Source of the DNA: Ulota crispa
Taxonomy: Eukaryota; Streptophyta; Bryopsida; Orthotrichales; Orthotrichaceae
DNA: 64,000 nt
Reading direction: 5' to 3'
Assembly (NCBI GenBank): GCA_963920765.1
Contig: OY987247.1
Span: forward strand, 7,536,471 to 7,600,470
A model generated the notes under the pieces. The model saw nothing but the letters and a program-made list of their open reading frames with translations, was not told the origin of the DNA and made no database searches. The translations under genes were made by a program, and so were the position numbers. Within the stretch, counting starts at the first letter, position 1, and each line of letters starts with the position of its first letter. This document shows, one piece after another, positions 36,332 to 48,276 of this stretch.

Positions 36332-36975
36332 CCCCTAAATGCCCAAGGCACCCAATTTGGGTGTTTGCAAAAATTTGAAGACAAATAAGATCTTTTCAAA
36401 TCACTATTTTTGGTATTTTCTTTTGAACCCAAGCTTGTTTTGAAGTCTATTTTCAACATCAAAAATCTGATGTTGAAAATGAATTTTCATAATTTTTCTA
36501 TTGAAGATTTTGTACAAGGGTGTCCACTGCAATCTTGAGTTTTCTAGTGTTGGAAGATCTTGAAAATGAGCCTCAAATACATTAGAGCTTGAAGAAAAAT
36601 CCACATTAGAAATCCATTCAAAAAAATACAAGAGTAGATTTTGAAAGCTGTAACTTGGTTGAGGTTAAACATGTAATGACCTTAAACCATATAATTTTTT
36701 GATGACCAACTTTTTAGATTTGACATGTGAAATGAGGATTAAAAAACTTCAAGTCACTTTTGCAGTTTTAACACCCTTGTGTCCAAACATTATAATCTTT
36801 CAAATTATAAGTGATATTGTTGTGTTTTCTTTTTCTCTGTAATCTCTAACATGTCAAGTTTAAATTTGTATGGTTACAATTTAAAACAACTTGATAAGAT
36901 TTATGAAAAGGTGGGTTGATTGTTCACTTTCCTAAAAATGCCAAGAAGTTCAGAAAGGCCTTGGGGATTTAGGGA
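36332..36975. mobile_element. TTAA-type MITE carrying a relic ORF
   Basis: The left end reads TTGA|CCCCTAAATGCCCAAGGC. The right end, reverse-complemented, reads TTAA|TCCCTAAATCCCCAAGGC, a near-perfect pair. The target duplication is TTAA on the right and one base off on the left. The segment contains the reverse-strand frame at 36404-36631, so the element either captured or encodes that sequence. Confidence 0.55.
36404..36631 (-). pseudogene. Reverse-strand ORF homologous to the relic at 3-185
   Basis: 75 codons, MYFFEWISNVDFSSSSNVFE onward, with VFEAHFQDLPTLENSRLQWT matched by VLEAHFQEPSTLDSEDFQWT at the left edge of the window. Similarity extends about 20 codons beyond the stop of the other copy. 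The sequence is hydrophilic and no domain is recognised. It lies inside a TTAA-flanked element and may be part of a protein once carried by it. Confidence 0.4.
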
Positions 36976-36979
36976 TTAA

Positions 36980-38972
36980 CTTGCAAATTCCTCATGATAC
37001 AACTATGTATATATGAGCCAACATTAAAAATATAACAAAAATGTTTGGTTCTAAAGAAAGTGACTTCTACTATAGAAGAAGGTGTGATGTGGACATGATC
37101 GAGCAAGTAGTAGTGGTAGGATTCATTGATGTTATTTTTGTAATTGATAATTTGAACAAATTTCTTAAACAAAGGTGTATAAATGTTATGCATTTCATCA
37201 AAAACATTCAAACAACACTAGATGGGGAAATGAGATCTTGGCACTTAACACATTCCATTAACTGATGTCATTTCTACCTATTATAAATAAATGATGCCAT
37301 TGCAATTTTCAACAATATTTTATCAATGTTGTATTTCATTACACAAAGTTTTGATTTCTTTCTGAAAATGTGGATACAACTTGTTTTGTGTTATTTTTCT
37401 TTACAACTTTTTTTTCTAAATGTTAAATTCATAACTGCTAATTTTTAATTCAAAACTGCATCATATGTACTAAAGTGTCAACATCCAATAAACGTGACTA
37501 AAAATGCTCCCAAGGAGTAACACTTATAGAGAGTCAATTGCATTAATCCAAGAAAGCCGAAGGCGCCACTTAGTGGCTCTTGAACAAATGAGATACCATT
37601 TTTCATCCATATTTTGTTGATGTTGGGTTATGAGGAGTTGTTGCTAATTTATCATGTTGGGTTATGAGGAGTTTTCAGTTGAATTTGTAGTTTTGTGAGT
37701 GTTTCTCTTTATGTAAATGAGAAGAGTAAAAAAAATGAATCACAAAATATGATGTTTTAGTGTATTTTGGGAAGTTGTTGCTCCTTGCTCTAAATCTGAA
37801 ATTTCTCCACAAAAATGATATTTTTTGAATTTGAGCCCAACTAACAAAATGAAGGACATCTACTCTAGTTTCTACTTGAGTTTGAATTTTGAAAAATTTC
37901 CTAATATTGAATATTTTATTGCAATTTGAACTTTAAATGTATTTTCAATGTCTATTATTTTCTAATTATAAAATGACACAAAAATTGAGTTTACACCATG
38001 ATTTTGTCATTGCAATACACACCTATAGTGAAAAATTTCAGAATTTTTGAAATGATTTTCTATTTGATGTGATTTTCTTCACTTTTTCTTCAAAAATTCT
38101 CAGAAAAAACAATATTGCACAAATTAATTCTATTTTTATTGTGAAGTATAGAAGACATGTAGTTTCATCCCTAAAAAATAAATTTAAATTTTTTCATTCA
38201 AATCTAGTTGCCAAATGACAACAAATTAAGTGATAAGCACTGAAGATGAAAAGCAGTGGTCATAGGTCTGTCACTTAGGGGTTAATAGTCAATTGCATCA
38301 CTAGATTTTAGAAAATTGAGTAGATTCCTATTCATCAAGCCCCCATGATTAGGATTTACTTTTTGTATTTTTGTTGGTAGAGCTACACACCTCACATTGC
38401 AAACAGGTAAGAAAAATTTGGACAGAATTGGATAGAATTAACAACAAGAGCACGTTCATCCACAAAATATCCTAATAGCTTTCATCCAAAATCTTGCAAA
38501 CCTGGTACTAACAGGTGGATTTGACGACTTCGTCATTTTTTTCACTCAATATTTCTAATGTTAACTTACAATCGCAAGTTGGGTTTTGAGGTAAGGTTTG
38601 GGCAAATTTTCTACAATAAAATATTCCTCGTCCATGATGTACATGAGACATAAATTTATGAACACACTCAATATTTTAAATGGACATCTTACGTACATCA
38701 CGAAACGTTTGATAAATAGAAATTTATCTAAGGTAGCAACACTCATCTCTGTCATTGTCCCCATGGATATCACTGGCACCGTTAGTGGCTGACAAATAAA
38801 TAAACAAATAAGCAAATGGTTATGGGTGACAAAGTGATGGTAATGGGTGACTAACATGATAATTTTGAGTGCCCCATCTCACTATTTAACCCTTAAGCGC
38901 CAAGGGTCACCTGAGTACATGGGGCCCCATGTATTTGTAGGGACAAAAATCGTCCCCTTCAAAGTTTAAGAG
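36980..38972. other. Intergenic with dispersed repeat near 38440-38620
   Basis: The stretch GCACGTTCATCCACAAAATA to about 38620 resembles 62024-62190. A lone GGGGTTAA end lies near 38278 and a TTAACCCTTAAGCGCC end at 38886, both of the TTAA MITE type. Nothing codes here as far as can be seen. Confidence 0.4.
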
Positions 38973-38976
38973 TTAA

Positions 38977-39912
38977 TCCCTAAAGGACTAAGCCTCTGTT
39001 TTTTCTTGTGAAAATCACTAAAAACTGCAACTTCTAGGAGGTTTAATAAAATGGGATTTTATATTTTGTTTTTGGGAAATCCAACCGTAGGATTTTGCCT
39101 TGGACTAGAAAAGGTACGTGTGGGAAAAAAATCAGCTCATTCCCAAAGGAGAGGAGTGAGATATTTACATCTAACGTGAAAAAAACAAGTTTTTTTTCAT
39201 GCTTCCCAAATTTTTCAAAAGCCTTTGACCACTCTTATAACAAAAAAATTGCTCTACTCAAAGTTGCACTTTATTTTTTCCATGTAGGAGATGAAGTTAG
39301 GTATGTGTGGGAGAATGTTTAAATCAATTGGAACTATACAACACATGGGAAAAAATAGTAAGTAAAAAGAAGTAGAGAATGAGTCAAAACACTAAATTAT
39401 TAAGAATTTAATTGTTGAAATGAAAAATGCAAGTCCCAAAAGTTATAATGTTGTTATAAACAATCTACTTCATTTGGTTTGATTTTTTTCCCAAAATATT
39501 GAAAATTGAGTAAAATAAAGAACGTCAAAGTTTATTTTAGAGTAGAGAATCCATGATTGCCCGCAAACAAAAACTCCTCATAGCTTTCATCTCATTGATT
39601 GAAATTGAGTGATTCAAAGCTTCTCATATATATAAAAAATCTAAAGAACCAATTTCAAAATTTTATTTTAAAAAATACAATTTTCAAAGAAGGTTTTGGG
39701 ATGCCTGGATGGGTAGTCCTCCCCAAATTTTTATAAATTCATGCATAACTTCTTCATCAAATGTTGGAGTGAAGAAAAAATTAGATGCCCACATGGACCT
39801 TTGAATTCCCCATCCTCCATAAAAGTTTCAAAAATCACGCAAAGTAGTTAAGCCATAGGTACATGCCCAAAGTCCAACCTATCCCCCAAAAGGACAGTCA
39901 GTCCTTTAGGGG
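38977..39912. mobile_element. TTAA-flanked non-autonomous element (936 bp)
   Basis: Left TTAA|TCCCTAAAGGACTAAG and right AGTCCTTTAGGGG|TTAA are inverted repeats with a TTAA duplication (38973-38976, 39913-39916). Internal sequence matches, in opposite orientation, the element at 57294-59108. Examples are CCATAGGTACATGCCCAAAG at 39853 with its complement near 57336, and CCCAAATTTTTCAAAAGCC at 39207 with its complement near 58870. Confidence 0.6.
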
Positions 39913-40114
39913 TTAAGAACCAATAAGCATTGTTTTTAGCAACTCTTACACACAACCATACAACTTTAGTGATTTTAGACTTTGAAAATTATTTGTGAAC
40001 AAATGCTTGCAATTGAAACTTTGAAATTGATGCCAATATTTTTGGTTTCCTTTTCCTAACTTGACAATATTTTTTTCAAAATTTAACAATTGATTTTCCT
40101 ACTCCAAAACCTTA

Positions 40115-40475
40115 GTTTCACGCTTATGGGTGCTGCTACCTTAACATGACAACCATGCTCTAGAATAAGGTAGGAGCACCCATCCTTGTGAGGGTCTCCA
40201 TAAGCGTGACCTCTGAAATCTTATAAAATATGTGGAAGTAGATAGATGTAATGATAAGGATGTACAACATGTGAACATGAAATCTTGATAATGATTATGG
40301 GTACAATGACAATTTGCTCTTTAAAAATTCACAACTTATTCTCACAATATCCAAATAACACATTCAAACATGCAAAATCATTATTTTTCTCTAGCTAATT
40401 GGACTTATAATTTTCGTCATCATGTTCAGAACCCTTAAACTCACGCTTATGGGTGCTCCTACCTTATGCATCAAG
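40115..40475. repeat. Inverted and direct copies of a CACGCTTATGGGTGCT word
   Basis: CACGCTTATGGGTGCTGCTA at 40121 is matched by its complement in TAAGGTAGGAGCACCCATCC near 40168 and by CCATAAGCGTGA near 40199. A direct copy, CACGCTTATGGGTGCTCCTA, lies at 40442. This looks like a decayed hairpin element and a partial second copy. Confidence 0.5.
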
Positions 40476-40500
40476 AAGCCCATTTGACCTCAAAATCAGT

Positions 40501-40616
40501 GCAATTACGGAGCACTGAGACGCGGTGCAATCACAGAGAACTGAGACGCGGTGCAATTACAGAGCACTGAGATGCGGTGCAATTACAGAGAACTGAGACG
40601 CGGTGCAGTTACAGAG
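40501..40616. repeat. 26-bp tandem repeat, about 4.4 copies, upstream of NFD6-like gene
   Basis: Units start at 40501, 40527, 40553, 40579 and 40605. The consensus is close to GCAATTACAGAGAACTGAGA followed by CGCGGT. It lies about 250 bases before the start codon, in the likely promoter. It is followed by AAACCCTAAATCCTAAACCC, a telo-box-like 5' leader motif common in plant housekeeping genes. Confidence 0.8.
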
Positions 40617-40868
40617 TGTGGAGTGAAACTGCCATTTCTGCCATTTCCAGAGATCGCTAAAACCCTAAATCCTAAACCCTAAAACCTTCGACCAAGCCTT
40701 CAACAACTTGTCTCCGATCTCACCAACAAACAATGTCGACGACGACGGTGACACATTCTTCGAGCTTTCAGTGAAACCTTCGTAGCGCTCAAGTCTTGTC
40801 ATTTGTCGAATTCGAGCTTAGGGTTTTGCGATTTGAAATAGTGCGGGAGGAAAAGAAAGAGGAGAGCG

Positions 40869-42241
40869 ATGGCGGGCGTGAGTCGGCACATGGCGCGGTC
40901 GCTGGTGTCGAGTGCGAGAGCGGCGGGGCGGTTGTGCGGGACCAAGCCAGCAGGCAGTGCGGGTGCAGAAAGAGGTGCAGCAGCAGCATCAGCAAGCAGA
41001 GGAGCTCGCCCTGCCACAGGAGGATCTGGTGGCAGCCTCTCCTCGCCCAAGTCGTTTTGCATGGATTCTCGCCAACCGGGGGCTTTCTCTTTCTTTCGAA
41101 GGTGCGACCTTGCAGACTTCTATGCTACTTTTACCATCTTTGAGCAGAATTAGGGCTAATTTCCATGCGAGATCGGAATCGGCCACGGTGATTAGCGTTT
41201 TCAATACTGGAATACTGAGACTTTGCTAAATTCTTGTGTTTCTTGCTAGAAACTTTTGGAAAATTGAGACTCTGCAAAATTCTTGTGCTTTTTGCTAGAA
41301 ACTTGCTAAAACATCATTTTCAAATCCCGATTTTTTTTCCAGCACACTTCATTCCAAGGTTTTGTTTCTTGGTTTTTCTGATTTTGATTGCTCATGGAAG
41401 TTGACCCTTATATTAGCATCAAAATGGTCAAAAGCCAAGGTATCGAAGAATACATTATTTGAGTTTTTTAATGCAAAAGTCACAAAGGTCCAAACCTGTT
41501 TTATATTTAGATGACTGGCAAGTCTTTAAGTTACGATGGTGTTTGCTATCAAAATTAATATAATTATAGAGCATAATGATCCAAAATTTGACAACTTGGC
41601 TTGCTTAGATTGGCTCTGAGCATCGAGTGCTCACATATAGTCATTTCTTGTCCAAATTGACATGCTAAATTGCCACGTGTATCTCAATCTTTGCTATTGG
41701 TCAGTTACAAACGGTAATGGGCACAATGTGAGCTAATTTAGTCTATAATTGAGTTGCTACCTCTCTCTCATTGCTCTGCAACTCAAGAGCAACCCAATTA
41801 TAAACCATATTGGCTCACATCTTGGCCATTACCTATTCAATAATGCATGATTTAAGGTTTTGCATTAGGTATGTCTCAACTAGATACCTCTTATCTTTCA
41901 TTCACGTTTCAACTAAAAATTAACTCTAAATGTTGAATTGAAGATGAGGAGATGAGGTTTTATATGCACCTGAACATGGGAAGGCATGACACATAAGCCA
42001 CCTGTTGAAAAACAGATTAGGGTTAGTTCAGTTTTGATTAAAACACCCTCAGTTTCACAGTTTGATTTAAGATTACGTTGGTTTGTTATTGTTGTTGTTG
42101 TTTTTTAGGTTACCGGGGGAAGTGGCGTGTGTGCAATCTCTGCTGCCCTTGCACAACGCAACAGCATCAGCACGCATGGTGTCGCAGCTTGGCTTCTCAG
42201 CAGGCGCCCTCCTCCAGGGTACGCACATGGATATTTCCTGA
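40869..42241 (+). CDS. NFD6-like organelle protein (NUCLEAR FUSION DEFECTIVE 6 family), 121 aa
   Basis: Exons are 40869-41101 and 42109-42241, joined at AAG|GTGCGA..TTTTTAG|G with frame kept. The first 77 residues are rich in Ala, Arg, Ser and Gly (MAGVSRHMARSLVSSARAAG), as expected of a mitochondrial or plastid targeting peptide. The conserved core lies across the splice, SFFRRLPGEVACVQSLLPLH, followed by NATASARMVSQLGF..LLQG. It resembles the SELGCVQSLLPLHSAVAAAR type core I recall for plant NFD6 proteins. Family members are small organelle proteins; Arabidopsis NFD6 is needed for polar nuclear fusion in the female gametophyte. The end given here is read-through to TGA at 42239. CAGG|GTACGC at 42219 is a good alternative donor and may yield another C-terminus. 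Confidence 0.8.
41102..42108. other. NFD6-like intron with an inverted repeat
   Basis: Inverted words flank 41690-41830: TTGCTATTGGTCAGTTACAA..AATGGGCACAATGTGAGC and GCTCACATCTTGGCCATTAC, with ATAATTGAGTTGC..GCAACCCAATTAT inside. The rest is ordinary intron sequence. Confidence 0.4.
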
Positions 42242-42361
42242 TGGTATTCTCACCAACATTGCTGCTGCTGCTTTTTATTTATGTACACGTCAACCAATTG
42301 AATTTCCAGAAAAGCCCAAGTTTGAGTCTTTCTTGCCATATATACCTAGTAGAAAAACGTG

Positions 42362-43330
42362 TCCTAAAAATGATTGGTTCACAACAATTATAACATCCAC
42401 AATGATTGTTAAAGGACTTGATTACAGCTATGGATCAGTTGTTTAGAATATGTTTGTGTATTGGATGTGTTGCACTTGTCCTTTACAGATTTGGTCTTTG
42501 AGTTTCCATTTAGGTCCCATCCATGTGTCAAATAATCATACTCGAATCTAGATTCAAAAAGAATCTATCTATATAACAGAATACGATTTACCCATTTGGT
42601 GATCCTTTTACTGCGATATTTTTACCGCATGGGTAAATAAACATGTCTAAGTAAAAATTTGGTTGGGTAAAAACTTACGTAGGTAAATTTTGCATGAGAA
42701 AAAAATGTATGGGTAACAAATTGTGTGTAAAAAAATGCTTGGATAAATAATAATAAAATGTGACAATTGCGTGGGTACAAAACAAAAATATATATAAATA
42801 ATTGCGTAAATAATTACTATGTGGGTAAATAATTGTGTTGGTAGAAAATAAATAATATTTTTTTTGCATGAAAAATTGTGATATTTGTTTTACTGCGTGG
42901 GTAAAAAACTCTATGGGTATAAAACAAAAAATGCTTTACTGCAAGCGAATGTTTTGTAAACAAAGACAAATGTTCAGTGCATGGGTAAAATTTGTGACAA
43001 AAAGTAAGAATTATTTTCTTGCAGGAGAATTTTCTTGCTGTAGAATTTTATTGCGTAATTGTGCTTGATCTTATTTTGTGCCCTGTTGGACCGACAGGTG
43101 CCTATACTAATCTAGTATACTAAAATGATTAGTTCACAACAATTGTAAACGTCCACAATGATTGTTAAATGACTTGCTTACGGCCGTGGACTAGTTATTT
43201 AGAATATGTTTATATATTGGATATGTGGCACTTTGTCCTTTACAGATTTGGTCTTTGAGTTTCCATTTAGATCCCACCCATGTGAATTAATCATACACGA
43301 ATCCAGATTCATAGTTTTAAGGTAACTTTT
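42362..43330. repeat. ~195-bp direct duplication flanking a GTGGGTAAAT minisatellite
   Basis: Blocks 42362-42557 and 43120-43320 match in direct orientation, for example GATTTGGTCTTTGAGTTTCC and CCACAATGATTGTTAAA in both. Between them (about 42590-43070) the words GTGGGTAAATAATTG, ATGGGTAAA and TTGCGTAAATAATTAC recur every 15-40 bases with drift, giving an AT-rich degenerate array. Confidence 0.55.
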
Positions 43331-43894
43331 TTGCAAAACCAAATTTTTTTCAGGGGTTGTGGTAGCAAAGCAAGCGAATACAAGGAAATGAACAGTCTTG
43401 GAGGCTTCTTTTTTTCTTTTTTCTTCTTACTTTCCTCCTGAAATGTGTAGTAAGAATTGGGGATTAATTTGAGATCTCACGAGTGTGCCGTGGGCTGCTG
43501 AACATGCGTGCATCATCAGACGGTGAGGACGGCACATAAGCGCATACGAGCCAGTCTCTTTTTCTCTTTAATTTAAGTGTTAGAAGGATCCTCCTACATT
43601 CGATTTGACCAACACCAAAGCATATATATGTCAATAAATGTAGTAAAATTTATCGTCTTTGGACCCCCACGTGTTGTTGGTCTTGTACTTCTGAATTTAT
43701 ATATGAACAATACGATGTTATCTAGTCCTATAGGAGCTCTGAATATCTTTGATTTGAATGGGAGATTTGTTCTCGTGTACACATATAAGCTGTTTTGCCT
43801 TTTTTTTGCTTTTTATGTAACAAGTCACAGGATACTTGCCGAGGAGACTGTTTCTGGGGTGGTTTCAGAAGGGGTATGAAAAGGACCATCAGCT

Positions 43895-44090
43895 CTTAAA
43901 CGTCCTATATGGGCATAATAGATACGTTGTTGTATATTTGGCAAAGTTTTAATTTGGAATCTCAGATTTATATTTTAACTTATTTATTGATCTCAAATGT
44001 AGTAAAGGTGTGAATCCATTTCAAATTTTATTTCAAATACAAGAACAATATCTTATATTGTGTCGGCCACAAAGGGTTTTTCAGATGTTT
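43895..44090. mobile_element. Truncated copy of the TTAA-family element of 51070-51670
   Basis: The run AGTTTTAATTTGGAATCTCA, TTGATCTCAAATGTAGTAAA, GTGTGAATCCATTTCAA and CAAATACAAGAACAATATC parallels 51500-51640 block by block. The ends are not clearly preserved. Confidence 0.45.
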
Positions 44091-44103
44091 GAGGGTTCAA
44101 ATA

Positions 44104-44523
44104 GGGAATTGATATGTGCACACCGGGGTTGATATTTGCACACCCCCTTGCGGGGTAAATTATTGATTTCTACCATCAAAAAGTTGCATTTCAGAATTTT
44201 GAATTCAGATTTGGACTTAGAGACCATGATTTAGTTTAGAACCATTTAAAAAGTTACAATTGAACAACACTCAGTGAAAAAGCTTAGTTAGAGGGAAAAG
44301 TGTTACTTTTACTTTTGTTTATAAAAAAGATAAACTTTTTCATTGTTCAATTACAATTTTTTTTTATGGTTCTAGACTAAATCATGGTCTCTAAGTTCAA
44401 ATCTGAATTCAAATTTCTCAAATGCAGCTTTTTGAAATGCAGCTTTTGGATGGCAGAAATCAATAATTTACCCCGGAGGGGGTGTGCAAATATCAACCCC
44501 CCGATGTGCACATATCAATTCCC
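44104..44523. mobile_element. MITE with ~70-bp inverted repeats and 8-bp target duplication (hAT-like size)
   Basis: Left end GGGAATTGATATGTGCACAC and right end complement GGGAATTGATATGTGCACAT pair over about 70 bases (with GGGGTTGATATTTGCACACC inside both). The flanks 44096-44103 TTCAAATA and 44524-44531 TTCAGATA look like an 8-bp duplication with one change. Total 420 bp, no coding content. Confidence 0.65.
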
Positions 44524-44531
44524 TTCAGATA

Positions 44532-45200
44532 ATGGTATATGTGAATAATGCTGTTTTGTTGGTTTTGCACACGTGTAGGTTTAGGGTTCGAGTCATATGG
44601 GATGGGATGGGCTTTGTGATGGGATTTGTGCCACTTGTCCGTGTGTGTCTAGAGTTGTACCTTGTCTGTCTTGGTGTGTGAGGCAACATGTCTAGAGGGG
44701 ATTTGCCAAACTTTGGGGTACGCAAGGGAAGTGAAGTGAATCGGTGGTGTGGTTGCTGTCAGGACTCTGGATTATTGACGATGCCTGACAAAACCCATGA
44801 TCATCGTGGTGGGATGTCAGCCACGTGTGGTCACGGCATCGCATCTTGAGCTAGCAAGCAAGCCAAAAACAACGTGAAAGCTTGAGACCAAATCTCACCA
44901 AAAAATTTAGAACTGTTCCATTAGGTTTTCAACGACTCTAATTTGAAGTTTGCTCTCAAAATTGCCAACTGCTTGAGTTGAGATGAGACAAACTCTGTTT
45001 TTTTGTTTGTTTTGTGGGGGAGCGTGTTTTGTGCTGATGTAGAAAACCATTGTGTTTGGTACAAGGATGTTTACATGAATATGATGGACTTCTTCTTGTA
45101 GACCTTTCTTTGTCTAGGGGCTTATGTTTGTTCTTTTGGATGATATAAGTATTACTTGCACGCGTTTTGTGTCATGTCTCTCTTAGTTTATTGTGATTTT
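44532..45200. other. Intergenic, slightly higher GC, no gene recognised
   Basis: The frames at 44484-44725 on both strands show no domain. Nothing else is seen. Confidence 0.4.
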
Positions 45201-45257
45201 CAGGTGATTTTTCACCCTCCCTTTCATTCTCTTTTCTTTGGCCTCCCTCTCCTCCCC

Positions 45258-45377
45258 TTGAAAAATTTGGGTGATGGTCACACTCAGTGCTTTATATTGT
45301 AATAAAGAATAATTGACCTTGAAAAATTTGGGTAATGGTCACACCCGATGCTTTATATTGTAATAAAGAATAATTGA
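45258..45377. repeat. 60-bp tandem duplication
   Basis: CTTGAAAAATTTGGGTGATG..GGTCACACTCAGTGCTTTATATTGTAATAAAGAATAATTGA appears twice in direct succession with few differences (second copy starts at about 45318). The flanking TTTTCACCCTCCCTTTC stretch is shared with 31266. Confidence 0.7.
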
Positions 45378-45918
45378 ACTTGTGGTGTTAATAAAGAATT
45401 ATATTGCATGATAGATGTTCAAGGGTTTGTAATATAGATGCTAATCAAAATGTCATTTTTTGTTACATTTGTGGATAGAGTAAATAGAACTTACATTGGG
45501 ACCAAGAGGAAGATATGCACTTGAATAAGGTATTCATTAGTAAAGGACAACCTTAATGCAATATAGTAATACATTCTTCATTCATTACTAGTTGGGATTG
45601 AGAAATTGCAATTCATTTATGAAAGAGGTTCATTTAGGCAATATCCTTTTGGGCAAATTCTATTTGATTCATGATTATGGCACTTTTTTAGACAAGCACT
45701 TAGAAACTTAAATCTATAATAAATCTATTGGAATCTAAGATTTGCTCAAAACCTTTATCTACAGCTTGAGTGTGACAATATTGGTGCTTTAAAGCTCACC
45801 AAAAGAACAATATCTATTATGCTCACTTGTTACAAGTGTTGTTTGTTTTATCATTTGTGAACAACATCCATTTAATAAGACTTGAATATCCCAATTATGG
45901 TGCTTTCAATTGTGTTAA

Positions 45919-46159
45919 CCCCTGAGCGCCCATGCCATATTCACTCAAATCCATACCCTTTTGTACTTAGTCCAATAAAACTACTACCTAAGTATAGTCA
46001 AATAGCTTGAATTTTTTTTTAGTGGTAGTAGACACATGCCTGGAAGTACACAAAAAAGTACAAGTCCTTTTATTATACCATTAAGAAGATGATAAGAGTT
46101 AAACTTGGACATTTTTCAAAAATCATAGGCGATTATATCACCTCTGGGGCGCTTAGGGG
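45919..46159. mobile_element. TTAA-flanked MITE, 241 bp
   Basis: Left TTAA|CCCCTGAGCGCCCATG and right GGGGCGCTTAGGGG|TTAA. Twelve of the first thirteen terminal bases pair as inverted repeats. TTAA lies at 45915-45918 and 46160-46163. Confidence 0.65.
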
Positions 46160-46664
46160 TTAAGACATCAAAATTGACAATATCTAAGCATGAATATTTT
46201 TTCTTTACATCAAAGCTAATTGTACTTTTTTTTACAACATTTTTGAAATTTGTTGTTGTTTGTTTATAACTAGGATAAAGGATGCCTACCAAAAGTGTTG
46301 GTTGTATTCATACAAGGTCCGTTTAGTACTTGAAGAAGTGGCTTTATGACAAATTCTAAAATTCCCCAAAAAATCCCAGTTGATCGGTAGTATGTTTGTG
46401 ACTTGGCTTAAAATTTTAAACTCTAATGGGATCCATATATTGCCCAAATACCCCATTTGTATACAACATAGGATAGCGTACGTTTATAGCAACATCCTCT
46501 AGGGGTTAACGTTGAAAGCAACATGTACTCCAATCAATTCTCTATTGTGAGTGACCCAAGTTCACTTTTAAACCACTTGGAAGGGATGTTTAATGCAATT
46601 TACTAATAGAATAGTTGGCAAATACATAGAATGTACACTTAAATGTATTCAAATAAGCATTTAA

Positions 46665-46787
46665 CCCTTAAAAGACCGAGCTACTATAATACATACTATG
46701 TACGCTGTTATATAACTGGCATTTGCTACCAACAAGAAAAACATCCCATATTGTACTGGTCGCAAACGACAGCTTGGTCTTTATGGG
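46665..46787. mobile_element. TTAA-flanked MITE, 123 bp
   Basis: Left TTAA|CCCTTAAAAGACCGAGCT and right AGCTTGGTCTTTATGGG|TTAA form near-perfect inverted ends. TTAA lies at 46661-46664 and 46788-46791. This is the shortest and cleanest member of the family here. Confidence 0.7.
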
Positions 46788-46839
46788 TTAAGCATGATTT
46801 TTGTAACTTAATTTTATTAATTTATGATTAAAAATCATT

Positions 46840-48276
46840 AGTGCGGTTTTTCAAGATAACTGTGAACTTGAAAATGTTCCAGCCAAATACATTTTAGGCA
46901 AGAATCAGAGTGGTTGTTTTGTTAGTGAAGGTGAGAGAATCCGCAGTTGTTTTCAGTAGGCGACTAATAAGTTCGTAACAAGGGCTAACGTGGCACTACC
47001 CCAATGGTCCAACTATTCCAAACTGAAGGTGGTAATAAAACTGCCACTACCTGTGTATTCAAGTTGTACAGTACAACGCGGAACTGGTTCACAAGTACAA
47101 GACAAGCATCATACCTGTACTTACATACAGTGAAATTTCAAAAAAAGATCTCCCATATCGTCTACGTACTCATTGCGATCATAATGGACTACTTAAAGGT
47201 AAAGCTAAAAAGTTTATGGACACCAACATCCACCTAAAATCCTAAAATAAGTACACGGGAAGTCCCATCCCAAGGGAATGTAATAACCACACCAACTACT
47301 GTCAATAAATACGTCCACCTCCTTGAAAAACGTCTCTTACAATGTAACATACTGCACACTTATTCTGCCCTAACATGTACTTAGATAGATCAGTTTGCAC
47401 ATTCAAAAACAGAGCTACGTTAGGTCAGTAATCATTACAAGATAGCTGTATTTACATTACATTACAAGTTCTTTGTAAAGTATATTCAGAACTTGCAAAA
47501 TATGTACACACTTTTAACGTCTTGTTGATGATAACATGCAATGAAGTAGCAAGTGTGATTTCTACGAACAAAGAAATTCAGCAGAAGTACTGTAGTAGTC
47601 CTTGGAAATATAACAAAATAGTGGATGCTTTATTTTCACAAATGTTGTGGTACAAGCTGGCACTCACAAGGAGAGCTCGTAAATTACAGGAACATCTGAT
47701 GGGGAAACGGTTACAATAAGATTACAGGTTCACATGTCTGTACAAAACTAAAGGCCGTGGAAAAAATTGGACAACTAAATTGGAAAAAAACTCGGGTACT
47801 CTAGCTCTCTCTCTCTCGCTCTCTGTCTCTCACTCGCCCAACCCCCCCTCCTTTCCTCAAGGAAAAATAACTCAAAAATTAGGACATACAAGATGAACCA
47901 GATCACTGGTCGTGCTTGCATAATTTGCTAGAATCCTCGCTCACTAAATGTGTCACTAAATCTGCTCCATCATCATGTATACAAAGTGTCAAATGAAATC
48001 TCTCAAAATAAGAACAGCCAGCCTATTTCCCGGGGATTTGAACAACGGCTGGACAATGAAGAAAAACCTTACAGAATCAGTGAAATCTGATTCCATCTCT
48101 GTACCTTGTCTCAGCCACGGCTTGCTGCTTGGAATCTCTTTGAATTCATCGGACAGGGGTTTGGAGCCTTCCTAAGCCAAAAATACTTTATCACCATCCC
48201 AGTGACATCGCCTTTCTCCACAGTAGTACACTCTCTTTCGATTTTTTTACCTACAACTCCACAGAAGTCGTCATTG
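46840..48276 (-). other. Less AT-rich stretch downstream of the minus-strand gene, possible long 3' UTR
   Basis: Composition is more balanced than in the surrounding intergenic DNA up to the stop at 48277, which suggests transcribed sequence. A CT microsatellite lies at about 47800-47835. No credible coding frame on either strand. Confidence 0.3.

Noticed and set aside
40796..41229. Alternative frames across the first exon of the NFD6-like gene
   Set aside because: Only the 40869 frame joins the second exon to give the conserved VACVQSLLPLH core.
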